Part shown: one piece after another, positions 1 through 10,591 of the stretch
Numbering within the stretch: position 1 is the first letter of the stretch
How the letters are laid out: each line of letters starts with the position of its first letter
NCBI GenBank assembly: GCA_918026815.1
Contig: CAKJVC010000045.1
Location: 1 to 25,899, forward strand
Length of the DNA stretch: 25,899 nucleotides
Origin: Chalara sp. BL73
Lineage: Eukaryota; Ascomycota; Leotiomycetes; Helotiales
Reading direction: 5' to 3'
Notes under the pieces: generated by a model
Seen by the model: the letters and a program-made list of their open reading frames with translations, nothing else
Told to the model about the DNA's origin: nothing
Database searches by the model: none
Position numbers and translations under genes: made by a program

Positions 1-467
1 GACATAATACCTAACAAATACTTTTTGACATTTTTGATTGGTCGGATTGTGCGAGAGCTAAGCGAGATCCTTGTAAAAGCGTGATCTGTGAAAAGGAAGG
101 AAGTAGTTGTTCGTTTATTTCAGGGGGCCGTGGATCAAAAGGACTTTCTTTTTAAAGGAGGAATGAACAAATGGAGGGTGTTTTTTTTTTTGCAATTCAT
201 TATGCGATGATTAGACCACTTTATCGTTGTGAATCTAAAAATCTTGAATTGTCATATGCTACGGAAACCTGTCCGGCAACGTGTTCTTCTTACTATCTGT
301 CTTTAGGACCCATATCATATCAATCATCAAAAGGAGAGTAAAAAGCTAAAAAGGGGGCAAACAATAAAAGAAGAAATTCAAAATCAACCCGAACTGACCC
401 AAAACCATTCATCACCAACCCATACCCATCCTATACCCAACCAAGACTCCTCAAACTCTCCTCATCA
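1..467. other. Spacer downstream of the sulfate permease gene
   Basis: No gene was recognised here. The segment is AT-rich near 170-240, with a T-run at about 180-192, and has a C- and A-rich stretch at about 360-470 just past the permease stop codon. It is probably the 3' UTR and intergenic DNA. Confidence 0.5.
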
Positions 468-2595
468 TCATCCAGTCTTTTCCGTGATAATCTCCTCCAG
501 CACGCTCCCCTTCCGCCCCACTCTATCACTGACAGCCCTCTGCACACTATCATAAACGACATCAACATCCTCCTGTCTCCATCCCTCACCATCCACCAAG
601 TCCCAACCAGCCCTGACGAAACGCTCTTTCACGCTCGCCGACAATCCCACGATACGGAATTGCACCTCTTTGCCAGCATACAACCGGATATCCTGCTTCA
701 GCTCGCCCAGCGCCAAGATCGCAGTGACATCCACAAAGCTGACCTTGGTGAAGTCCCAGACCACGATGGAAAGAGGGGTATCTCTGAGGATGACATTGTG
801 TTCCTTTCGCAGACGATCGACCCGCCGTTCTGAAGCGACGGACCAGGAGCGATCGCGGGGTGAGGAGATCATATGGTCGACGACCTTCTCGTAGATAAGC
901 TGTATCGCCTCCAGCGCTGTCCTCTTGCCCCTGGAGGCATTAGGGTAGAAGATTGAGTCTGTGAAAGAAATCACGACGCTGTCGTTTGGAATGTTGAACT
1001 CCGGGTCCCTGACCTTGATGCTGGTCGGTGTGGTTGGGGAAGAAGGCTCCTCGGTGGCGTTGGAATGGATCTTCGGCGAAACGAAAGCGGAACGCAGCAT
1101 TGTCCAGACAACACTGAAGGCTGCGCCTAACCCGATGCCGATCTCAGCAGAGATGAAGATTGTGATCCAGAAGCAGAGCATGGAGGCGATAAAGTCGGCG
1201 AGGAGATGCGCCAGTAGCGGTAGAAGGCTGAAACGGGACCGAAGAGGTGGACCACAGCCATGATCTGCATGTTTTAGTACGGCCCGTACGAAAAGAGCTT
1301 GAACTTACGATGATTGCAGCAAGAGTAGACTTGGGCAGCCAGTATAAAGCAGGGGAGAAAACGTAGATCGTCAGAAGGATGAAAGAAGAGGTAACAAGCC
1401 CGTTCAACGGAGTCTTGACACCACATTCCGAGTTGACAGCTGTTCGACTCATGGCACCACCGACGGGCATCGCTCCGAAGAAACTGTTGACCATGTTCGT
1501 TACGCCAAGGTAATTGAGCTCCTGGCTCTGATCGATGGCATAGCCGTTCCTTCGTCCAAAGGCCTTGCCGACAGCAAGATGCTCCAGGGTACACGCCACA
1601 AGAGGCGCAACAGCGCGGGTTGCAACCTTCGAGATCAAGCCAGTGTCGTGCGCCTTGGGAGGGACAATTCCGTGTGTATTAACCTTGCTGATAGCCCAGA
1701 GCACATCGTCGCCCCGATCCTTATTCACGAGGTAGCTTATCAACGTGAAGATCACCAGCACGATGACGGCTCTACTGCTGGCAATGTACCTGATCAGGAA
1801 GTGTTTCTTACCCCATTTCTTGCCTACCTTCTCGAGCGCGAGGAGGACTGCAATTGTGCCGAATCCGACACCACAGGTCGGTCCGTTCCAGTCTGGAAGA
1901 CGCTTGAGGACGTTGCCGATGATGTTGAAAACTCCGTCAGGGACGCCGCTAAGACCGATAAGATTGCCAATCTGGCCAGTCCCGATGATCAGAGCTGTGG
2001 CAGAGATGAAGCCGGTGAGCACGGGGACGGAGACGTAGTCGAGAAGAAAGCCGAGACCTAGAACACCGAGGGCGAGGGAGTAGACTCCAACCATGAAGGC
2101 TACGGCATTTGCTATTGCCGCAATTCCATACTCGTCCTTGAGGTCCCGGACGATTTCGGCAGTGAGAAGTCCCAGAATGGAAGTTGGGCCAGTGGAAAGA
2201 TCTATAAAGTTGATCAGCTTCCAGAGAAAATCAGAGCTCAGAGCAGAAAGCCATACCTTTAGAAGTTCCCATAAACACACAGACAGCTGCGGGAATCCAG
2301 CTGGAGTACAGGCCGTTCTCGATGGGAATAGTTGCAATCTTAGCATATGCAAGTCCCTGGGGATGAGCATCACCCCGATGGTCAACCCGGCAATGAAGTC
2401 CGTCAACAACCATGATGGATGATACCTCGGAAGCCATTGTACTATCGGGACTTTGTCCAAAAGATAATACTTCGCAGCGGAAGGAAACTTAGGCGCTCCA
2501 TTGACGATAAAGCTCTTGGCTCTGTTGGTAGTCGTATCTGTCGCTACCATTGTTCGGAACGCATCTGCGTTCTTGTTGACTGAGAATTTCCCCAT
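468..2595 (-). pseudogene. SulP-family sulfate permease with STAS domain, two single-base frameshifts
   Basis: This is an anion transporter of the SulP family (plasma membrane sulfate/anion uptake). The N-terminal segment leads into the family signature around LTIGVML-P-QGLAYAKIATIP, then GTSKDLSTGPTSILG, the multi-helix core, and a C-terminal cytoplasmic STAS domain (about 450-850, containing SIVVWDFTKVSFVDVTAI). Two introns are visible: 2202-2256 (55 nt, joining GTSK to DLSTG) and 1265-1308 (44 nt, joining LAAII to IMAVV). Two frame breaks interrupt it. At about 2360-2366 the sequence CATCCCCAGG lacks one base between the IP and QGLAYA codons. At about 1196-1203 a base is missing between the WRIS and ADFIASMLCFW codons. 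The exon total of 2029 nt plus two missing bases equals 677 codons exactly, which supports both the intron borders and the two single-base losses. It could be a recent pseudogene or a sequencing/assembly artefact. The family call is secure. Confidence 0.85.
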
Positions 2596-4615
2596 TGTGG
2601 ATCTGGAGATAAGTCGTGAATTTTAGGATACCGATGAGTCCGACAGAAGAGGGCATTCACGATATCTAAACGATATACAGATACTCCACAACGAGGTGAC
2701 TTCACCATATAAACAACTTAGCCATCAACTTGAAACTAAGTCACTGGATCCTTTGTCGCACTTGCCAAGTTCTGTGACAATAGTCAAGCTTTGCTTTGGC
2801 GTTGTGCCAATAGTGGACTATAGCTTTCCTAGCGAAGCTGAGTGTAGTCTCAACATGGCAGACGAATCCTTCCCCTCCTTCGGCCCTTTCTCGCTTTCTC
2901 GCTCATGATCGGCATCTATTATGCCCTCGAAATAGATAGAATAGATAGATATCATCCTGCAAGTTGCCATTGTGGAAGGTGGCTCAGGATGGGGACTTGT
3001 GTGACTTGGATGACCCGTGTTGGTGTTTGCTAGGGTCATGTGTGACGACAACCGCTTTACTGGCCATGCACGATGACTGGAAGTTTACACTTATTGGAAT
3101 GAGGAACAATACATTACATGATTATCATCTCGGCGCCTAACTCATACTAAAAGTAGCATGTTCTACAACTGCTTAATACATTTGGGTTCACAATTTTGCC
3201 ATGCATGTTTGTCTTTGATGAAATATTTTAAGATCAGTCTGAATGGGCATATATAGATCGGACTATTATAGATCAGATATACGAGTGCCAACGGTAGTTG
3301 CAATGGATGGATATATCCGAATGGTGGCAAGCCCCTGACCATTAGCGAGTATCTTGGCACGATCCTGACAGTAACAATTGAAAGAATTGTGGGTATACCA
3401 GTGAGCTTTCTTGATTTCTTCAGCTTGGCTTCATGTTTATTAGGCTTGTACCTTACTTCTGAACAGAAAGAAACGTGCAAGCCTCGAATGCTCACTTGAC
3501 TCAAAACGTGGAAACCTCCCATTCCGGCATCAAGTTGCTGCACGGTGAACAAAATGAGCCTTGCTGGCAGGGTAATAGAGTTGCCGCGTTTTAGTTCAGA
3601 GATGTCATTCATAGATCTGCATTTTTGACTGGATATTAGAAGTCTATCGCTCTATCGCTCGGTCAGGGATAGCACCTGATCATCTTTACCAGATACCTGA
3701 TATGACAGGGACTCATCGTTTCAGCGTCTAGAGCCACCAGGAATACCCTTTTTTCGGGAGTTTTCCGGCTGAGGACCACTGAAAATCAAAGTCAGTGCGC
3801 TCGTTTGGATCTGCATCCTCCATGAGTCGTTCACTTTTCCCAAAAGCTTGACAGCCCATATGCATGCATCTGCATGTCAGATCGTACAGAAACGACCATG
3901 CAAGGCAACCCTACAATCAACATTGATTCTTTTGTAAATAAAATGACCCAGTATACACCGCATCTATGTATGAAGATTGCAGCACACCTTTTCGAATGAC
4001 CTTTCGTTGGAGTTGGGAAAGAGTCGTGTGTCGTTGCGAGTGGGTCAAGATCAGCAACTTACCTAGGCGGAGCCACTCCGCTATACAAGGTTCCCCGCTA
4101 CTGTGGCTACGGTATATATTCCAGAAGAGAAACGGTGCGGCGGGAGTATGGCCGTGTTGGGGCAGTGGCCCATTGAATGCGTGGACATGCGGGGTACGGA
4201 GGAGCGGGTATTTGTAACCCGTGATGCTCCTCGCTTGTTGTGTTTCCATGTAGGGGAAAGTCAAATCAGTACCTGGTACGAGATTGCTCCAATCACGGGC
4301 ACAGTTGCAACTCTGACATTCAAGACTGCATACATGCAGTCCCTAAGATGTTCTCATAGATGCCTTGATATAGTCACTGTGGTAAGAAACAGATATGTGG
4401 AACACTAGAAGAAAAGAGGACGTTTGATATCTGCTACCGATCTCTGAAACATCCAAATTGCACAGCAAAGTAGGAAGTGCCAGACTGAGTGAGTTGTGGC
4501 TATGTCCAGAGCCTTCAATATCCTCGCCAGAAATGACAGGCAGCCTGAATCTATTTCAAAGAAATCCCAAAAATATGTTTTACAACGGCCACAGAGAGCT
4601 GTGGACTTGGTTTGT
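2596..4615. other. Two-kilobase spacer without a recognisable gene
   Basis: Open frames of up to about 150 codons occur on both strands, but none has a recognisable domain, a plausible intron pattern or coherent composition. A short GATA-rich microsatellite lies at about 2930-2953. The left part should hold the promoter of the sulfate permease and the right part the 3' region of the oxalate decarboxylase gene. Confidence 0.45.
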
Positions 4616-6294
4616 TCATAGCTCATCGGTATGGGCTTCCTCAGCAGTCTCATCCTCGAAGTCAGGCTTGGTCACCTCGTCCTTCTCTGCAGTCTGCACC
4701 TTTGCCCAGAATTTCTCTCCATTCTCCGGGTCATCAGCAAATAGATGGTCAATCACCATCTTCTTCGGGGTTTCACCCATCCATTGAAACAAGGAAAAGT
4801 CTCTGAATTCATCTGCACGGAAAACCTCAAGCATCTCAATCGGCTCATCGCCAATGTTCTCCACGAAGTGACCCATGTTTCTTGGAACAATGCCGACGTC
4901 GCCCGGCACATAGTCGAAGGTCCGCGCCGTACCTTCAGATCCGAAGATCGTAACACGAGCTCGGCCCTTGATGAAGAAAGACCATTCGTCTGCGTTGGGG
5001 TGCCAATGCATTTCCTGCTCAGATTAGCTTCGGTGTAACAATGATATATTGGGGTAAGGCATTGCTCCAAGACATATTCATCCTCAAGCGGTCCATGCGC
5101 CGTCAGTGTGTTGAGGTCTTGGAAGCGTTGGGAAGTCTTAGAAGCCTTCGGGGATGGAGAGCCATGGACCGCAAAGCTTGGTACTTACTCGGATAGCCCC
5201 TGGTTCAATAATTGCGTGAGCTGCAGCCACAGTCTTGGAGAGGGGAAAGTTCTTGGAATCAGTGATTCGAACTTCACCACCGCTTGTCTTTTTGGGAACC
5301 TGGTCCAGCATCTTGTGAGTGAACTTGTATTTCGACCTCTTGACGCCCTTTCCGCTTGGCTTCTCCTCGTCGATACTTCCTGGCACTGACCCTTGGAAGA
5401 TATACTTCTCTCCTTCTGGAATATGTGCGAAGACCTCGGGGGCCAAATTGAAGTTCTTAGCAATTACAGATTTTGGAGTATGGGCTATGGCAAGTCAGCG
5501 GTATGCAGGGTAGGAAGAATAATGCAAGTACCTAGCCAGTCAGTCAAAATAAACGTCGACTCTTCTGAGAAACCGCCGTCATCGAATACCAGAAGGAATT
5601 CGGTGCCGTTTTCACCAAGACCCTGCAATGAGTGTGGCACTCCGCTTGGGAAGTACCATAAGTCGCCCTTTTTCAGATCATCGAAAAAGCTGCCCCCCTC
5701 GTAGTCAATTGCGGTGACGCGGACCTCTCCGTCAAGGACATATGCCCATTCTGCCTCCTTATGCCAATGAAGCTCGCGAATGACGCCTTGATCGAGTCGC
5801 ATGTTGACGCTGGCAAGCTCAACGCTGGAGCCCAGCTCTCGAACAGTTGTTTGTCTTGTCCAGCCACCTTCCTGTTGTGCATTACATCAGCCCAGCGTTG
5901 TGATGGAACTGGGATAATTTCTTACCTCAATCCTGATGTGGGAGTCTGCGAAGCTCCAGCGCATATTCTTCATGTTGCCGCTATCTGTGCTAGGTGGGCG
6001 CACCAGATCGGGGCTCTGCCGTGAGCGCGCCCCATTCCATGGTCCCAGCACCGAAGCTCCCAAGCCATTCCTGTATGGCAATGGGTCCAATTTGTTTCCC
6101 ACTGCATCAACTGCATTATCATAGGGGTCATTGTTTCCTGGCGTGTATGGAGGAGAATTCTTCGTCTTGCGGAGGTTCGAACGTAGTGGCTTGCCATCGA
6201 GGAGTCGTTGACGCGGACTGTCTTGGACAGGAACGCAATGGCCAAGCTCGCTCAATGCGATGCCAGCGGCAAGTATCGAGGTTAGAAACTGCAT
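4616..6294 (-). CDS. Secreted bicupin oxalate decarboxylase (EC 4.1.1.2)
   Basis: The gene has four exons (6294-5926, 5871-5532, 5484-5189, 5014-4616) joined by introns of 54, 47 and 174 nt; the 1404-nt coding sequence gives 467 aa. The start at 6294 is chosen because it opens directly with a hydrophobic signal peptide ([20 protein letters not shown]); an in-frame ATG at 6426 would bury it. Two cupin domains are present. Cupin 1 has predicted manganese ligands H158, H160, E164 and H203 ([17 protein letters not shown]). Cupin 2 has H338, H340, E345 and H384 ([16 protein letters not shown]). The Glu-to-last-His spacing is 39 in both cupins, as in bacterial OxdC. The lid segment SEEST (225-229) keeps a glutamate, as in decarboxylases rather than oxidases. 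The family converts oxalate to formate and CO2, usually outside the cell in acid conditions. The third intron is unusually long for this window. The gene appears intact. Confidence 0.93.
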
Positions 6295-7264
6295 TGTAAG
6301 GCCAACTCGATATTGAAGAACAATTGGAACTGTCAATGGTGAAGACAATGGAGCAAGTAAAGAAATACAGCGAGCGTGATGGGAAGCTTGAGCGCCTTTT
6401 TGGAGATGGCATACGGTTGACCACAAGCTTCACCCAAGCCTCTCGGCGCGACTCTAGCTACCTCCCAAGCATCGACAAGCCTTCCGATGGACCCTCCCCC
6501 GCCATCTCGTCCATGGGGGTAACGGGTTTCATTGTGAGGTTTGCCGAATGATGACCGAGCACTTCCTTGATAAAGATGCCGAAGGATCCCCGCCGCGACA
6601 CGGCTGACACGGTTGCCACGGCTATGACGGGGTAAGGTATACGCAAGTTGGTTGACACTCGTGGGTGATGAGTGGTGGGAATGAGATGGCTGGGGGGGAT
6701 GATTTGTGGCGAGTTGTAGTGCTAATTGTGTGCTGGTGATTATTGACGACGACGCTCGGACGTGGGGCAAGTATAGTCTGAAATGACCAGCCTTGGCCCG
6801 GTTTCCTCTGATGCGTCAACTGAGGGGCAAGAGAGGGGGGCATTATACTTCAGGTTAGTATGCACCCCCTAAGTGGCACATTTACTGCATAAACACACTG
6901 TCCACACACGCTACTGGTTTCCACTTCTAGGGCCCAGCCTCCCCCCCAAGCCCCCATCCGCCATCACATCACCGCCGTTTACCCTGAACCTGGCCCTGAA
7001 TCTGGACCTCAAGTTTGTTTTATGGCTGCAGACATTGGGGGCTGGCAGGCTGGGTAATAGGGTTCTGAGTTAGGGGGGGCTGGGCAACAGTGTCTCCGAG
7101 GTTGCTCCTTTTAGATATTCCATTTGGACATTACATGACATTACATGACATTAACATTACACCAGAAAGACAAATCATTGAAACCGCCTGCGAAACCCTC
7201 CAAAGTAGGGGGATTATATGCTACCCATCACGCACCAACCAACACACCATTCTCACTTGATATC
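6295..7264. promoter_or_regulatory. Divergent intergenic region between oxalate decarboxylase and DUF1275 genes
   Basis: The two flanking genes point away from each other, so this 970-bp stretch should hold both promoters. It contains G/C homopolymer tracts (about 6690-6700, 6830-6840, 6940-6960, 7070-7080) and a short tandem ACATTACATG repeat at about 7129-7150. No specific operator was identified. The open frames across it look like chance. Confidence 0.5.
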
Positions 7265-8151
7265 ATGGCCCAATCCAATGGCTATGGGACCGTGGGCGAT
7301 TCCGAGCCGGCAGTCAACAGTGGCTCACGTGAAGGAGGAGGAGGAGGAGCTGATGAGGACCAGCCGTTGCTGCCGCGAGCCAACTCGAAGCCTAATCTAC
7401 GCAAGAAGTTGATGACCAATGTGCATCGAGATTGGGCTGATGTGGTTCTTCTGTTGTGTTATGTCATCACCGGACTGCTGGACAGTGCATCGATATCGAC
7501 TTGGGGGTCATTCGTTTCCATGCAAACGGGTTCGCTCTTCCATTCCTAAAAACTGATGGAATCTGGATACTGATGTTTGGTTTAGGAAACACCGTCTACA
7601 TCGGCCTTGGGTTGGCTGCGCCAAAAGAGTCCAAGAGATGGATCAAGTCGGGAGTCTCCCTCATCTCGTTCTGCATCGGATCCTTCTTCTTTAGTCGATT
7701 CCATCGCTACTTCAGCCCTAGCAGACGCTGGGTACTCTGTGCCTCATTTCTGGCTCAGATGATACTAATTGTCGTCGCCGCAGCAATCCTTACCTGGGTG
7801 CCAAAGTCAAGCAAAGAGATTTCTTGGAATGTACTCGTCCCCATTGCTTTGGTGGCCTTCCAAAGCTGTGGTCAGGCCGTTACAAGCAGAGCACTCAAGT
7901 ACAATGCTCTGACCAGTGTGGTGCTGACGAGTATCTACTGTGATTTATTTTCAGATGCTGAGCTGTTTGCCTTCCACAATGTTGAGAGAAATCGTCGCGC
8001 AGCTGCACCTATTTTACTTTTGATCGGGGCTGTTATAGGTGGATTGCTCGCGCATAGTACAATTGGTACTGAAGGAGTTTTATGGATTGCTGCTGTATTG
8101 AAGTTCGGTGTTGTTCTCTCGTGGTTCTTTTGGCGAGATGCTGAAGAATAG
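7265..8151 (+). CDS. DUF1275 (YoaK-type) multi-pass membrane protein
   Basis: Two exons (7265-7529 and 7586-8151) are joined by a 56-nt intron with an unusual GTTCGC donor and a TTTAG acceptor. The product is 276 aa. Splicing restores the family motif SFVSMQTGNTVYIGLG, which confirms the junction. After a polar, Gly-rich N-terminus and an LLPR segment, the protein has about six hydrophobic segments, with the first motif around DWADVVLLLCYVITGLLDS and later SCGQAVTSRALKYNALTSVVLTS, both typical of DUF1275. The function of the family is unknown; it is a membrane protein, common in bacteria and fungi. An in-frame ATG exists at 7145, but the one at 7265 has the better context (ATATCATGGCC) and gives the usual N-terminus. 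The frame is intact. Confidence 0.88.
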
Positions 8152-8627
8152 TTGTTCTCAAGGAGAAAGGCTTGGTGGAATGGCGGGAAACATCGGCTAC
8201 GTTTGGTTGGAATGTGTGATAAGCTTCGCCGTGAATGATCTCATCACGTACCAAATGTCATACTTTCTCACATATTTTTGATTTCTGTCAGAATCTCATG
8301 CTTTTGCTGAATCAGTATTGTATATATGTAGCAATTAGGGCAAATACCAAATCATTGAGGAAGCCGTTATTTGCACTCCGAGGCAGATATGCAGTAGTCT
8401 CTGGCGCAAGGTATACTATTGATCATTAATCTCAAATCACTCAAGCGTCCGAGGGAACCTTAAGAGCTTGACCTTGCCTTATTGGCACAAGCCCATTGAT
8501 TACTGACGATGACTCAGTAGTCATCAACAAGCAGTCAGATGCGATAAATTGTTTCTCCCAAGCAATATGCCGTACTAGTTTATTCCAACTTTGTATCACG
8601 TCTTCCCATACTTCAGGAATAGCCAAA
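8152..8627. other. Spacer between DUF1275 and the first GNAT locus
   Basis: No gene seen. It contains the 3' flank of the DUF1275 gene and the presumed promoter of the GNAT locus. Short open frames are present on both strands without recognisable content. Confidence 0.45.
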
Positions 8628-9094
8628 ATGTCAAACTACACGGCAGAATCCCAGCGAATATGGCTCCAACCACTGAATCTAGAGCAACACATTGAAATCT
8701 ACCGCTCCATAATGACCAACGAGCGCGCAATCACCTGGTCGTAAGTTCCCATCCCTCAGCCAGTTCTACTATCACTAAGTAACCATCAATCAGCCAGAGC
8801 CTTCCAATGGCCGACATCGAAGAAACAAAAGCAATGCTCCTGGCTCGGGTACCCAGCCCCGACAAACCATGATTAGAGAACTACACCGTCGTCATAAAAC
8901 CCCGACCTGAAAATGGAGAGATAAGACCAAAACTGATTGGCATAGTTGGTATGCCGCACATCGACAATATTGGAGTCGAGCTGGGCTATTGCTTCCATCC
9001 CGATTATTGGAGGAAGGGATTGGCGGGCGATAGCATTGAGGCCTTTTATCTCTGTGTATTACGCTCCCAACCGTACGTTCTCACACTACAATTA

Positions 9095-9194
9095 CTGTCA
9101 TTTAGTTGTTGTGCATACCCCGCTTTTACCGCAAAAGTCATAGTTTTTATTCAGTAATATATAATTTTTAATAAATGATATACTAATGAGACTT
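9095..9194 (+). repeat. Left terminal inverted repeat of the MITE
   Basis: This 100-bp arm contains GTTGTGCATACCCCGC. It pairs with 9447-9546 with 13 differences, all transitions. Confidence 0.88.
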
Positions 9195-9446
9195 TTTTTA
9201 TTTAAACTTAAATAATAAAATTAATTTAATAAATAAATTTATAATTTTTAAATTAAATTATTATTGTTTTATTAAAGTTTTAAATAAACGTTTTATTTTG
9301 TTGTGGTTTTTTCGCTTGTTTTTAGTGTAATTTTTAAAATTTGAATTTTTTTATATTTTAACATTAAATAAAACTTATAAAAATTAATACTTGAATATTA
9401 ATTTATAATAATAAATATTTTATATATTAAAAATAATACAAATTAT

Positions 9447-9546
9447 AAGTTTTATTAGTGTGCTGCTTATTGAAAATTATATGTTACTAAATAAAAACTA
9501 CGACTTTTGCGGTAAAAGCGGGGTATGCACAACGACTAAATGACAG
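9447..9546 (-). repeat. Right terminal inverted repeat of the MITE
   Basis: Inverted copy of 9095-9194, ending ACTAAATGACAG immediately before the TA duplication at 9547-9548. Confidence 0.88.
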
Positions 9547-9974
9547 TAAGTTTACTTAACTGACGTCTGAACTTGAGGCTGATAAGATGCAGGAACAGAT
9601 GCAAGGAACCAAATCATGGCGGAAGTTGACCCTGACAACGTGGCGAGTCGGAAAGTGGTGGATAGACTTGGGTTCAAGAGGGGAGAGGTCCCGAAGATTA
9701 AATATCAGCGGGCAGCTGATATCCGTGATGGGAAGGTGGATGTCAGAGACCGCGTTCGGTGGTACCTTTGTAAGCCTGCATAGAGATCGTATGCTTTTGT
9801 CCAGTCAGGATAACTAACTATATTGTCACTAACTCTCCCACTTTTGAAGCGCGATTCAAAGATATTGGTACACACAAAATATCCCTCTCTCTCCATAGGG
9901 TTCTGTGTGACATATATGATGTTTTCTCATGCGATAGATATCGCGATTTTAGTAACTCTCAGTGAAGAGGAACA

Positions 9975-10591
9975 ATGACAGGCTCCTCCTGGGTGGTTCT
10001 CCACCCCTTTGATCCCGAGATTCATCTCCAGCCCTGGTACGACACGCAAAGAGAGCCAAGGAAAACCAAGGAAGAATTCAAAACATATATCGCCAAGTAC
10101 GTCCCGTCTCCTGAGCGGCCGTGGTCCGTCCTATATGCCGTCGCTCTCGAGCCAGATCCCGCTCCTGAGCCATCCACCAAGCTGGAGTCTCCAAATCAAC
10201 CAGTAGTCATCGGCGTCATAGGCACGCCGCGTGAAGCTGAGATCGGATACAGCATCGTCCCCGCATACGAAGGGAAAGGGCATATGACTGCTGCTCTGAA
10301 GTTGTTCGTCCCGCTATTCTGGGCGGATGAATGTTCGGCGCCCCCAACTTGAGATTTCGGTCATGAAGGCCGTATTAATGATGGGAACAAGGCTGATGTT
10401 GAATAGGCAATCGGCAGAACAATGAGCTACTGGCGGCTGTTGAACCGAGCAATATAGGAAGCAGAAGGGTTTTGGAGAAGGTAGGTTTTGAGCAGGGGGT
10501 TGTGAAAAGGGAGTTCTTCCGGAAGGAGATTGAGGAAGGGAGGATGGCCACGGATATGTTATTTTTCTATTCACGGAGGCCGGGCTTTTGA
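9975..10591 (+). CDS. GNAT-family N-acetyltransferase, intact
   Basis: Two exons (9975-10332 and 10407-10591) are joined by a 74-nt intron with a GTTCGG donor and an AATAG acceptor. The product is 180 aa. Splicing gives a continuous GNAT fold: a central strand VVIGVIGTPREAEIGYSIVP, the acetyl-CoA loop YEGKGHMTAALKLFVPLFW (the G-K-G turn corresponds to the Q/R-x-x-G-x-G/A motif), and the closing LLAAVEPSNIGSRRVLEKVGF. This resembles the RimJ/RimL-like GNATs that are numerous in fungi. It shares its orientation and general architecture with the broken GNAT upstream, but the two are not close copies. The substrate cannot be inferred. The donor lacks the usual GTAAG/GTACG extension, like that of the DUF1275 gene. 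Confidence 0.82.

Larger units (their letters stand above)
9095..9546. mobile_element. AT-rich MITE-like element with 100-bp terminal inverted repeats and TA target-site duplication
   Basis: The two ends are inverted copies beginning CTGTCATTTAGT. They are flanked on both sides by TA (9093-9094 and 9547-9548), the target duplication of Tc1/mariner-type elements. The interior (about 9195-9446) is extremely AT-rich and has no coding capacity. All 13 differences I count between the two 100-bp arms are transitions, which is what repeat-induced point mutation or cytosine deamination would give. At 452 bp it is a non-autonomous element. It sits in the last intron of the disrupted GNAT gene. Confidence 0.88.
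8628..9783 (+). pseudogene. GNAT N-acetyltransferase, disrupted
   Basis: Exon 1 (8628-8740) encodes an RIWLQPLNLEQHIEIY start. A 53-nt intron (8741-8793) joins it to exon 2, which reads through a typical GNAT core: KLIGIVGMPH, VELGYCFHPDYWRKGLAGDSIEAF. A TGA stop at 8870-8872 falls where DKP-W-LENY would be expected. Exon 2 ends near a GTACGT donor at about 9073. The C-terminal exon, up to the TAG at 9781-9783, carries MAEVDPDNVASRKVVDRLGFKRG, the usual last part of the fold. The visible donor and acceptors do not bring this last exon into frame, so a second lesion is likely. The intron between them contains a 452-bp transposable element. An intact GNAT gene follows 190 bp downstream. The family call is firm and the pseudogene status is likely; the substrate is unknown. 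Confidence 0.75.

Noticed and set aside
1579..2061. 160-codon plus-strand open frame
   Set aside because: It is the antisense of the SulP core, whose protein-level conservation is clear on the minus strand.
3163..3612. 149-codon minus-strand open frame
   Set aside because: No domain, no intron structure, irregular composition; probably chance in a long spacer.
6333..6770. 145-codon minus-strand open frame upstream of oxalate decarboxylase
   Set aside because: Low-complexity Ser/His/Pro content in a promoter region and no family match.
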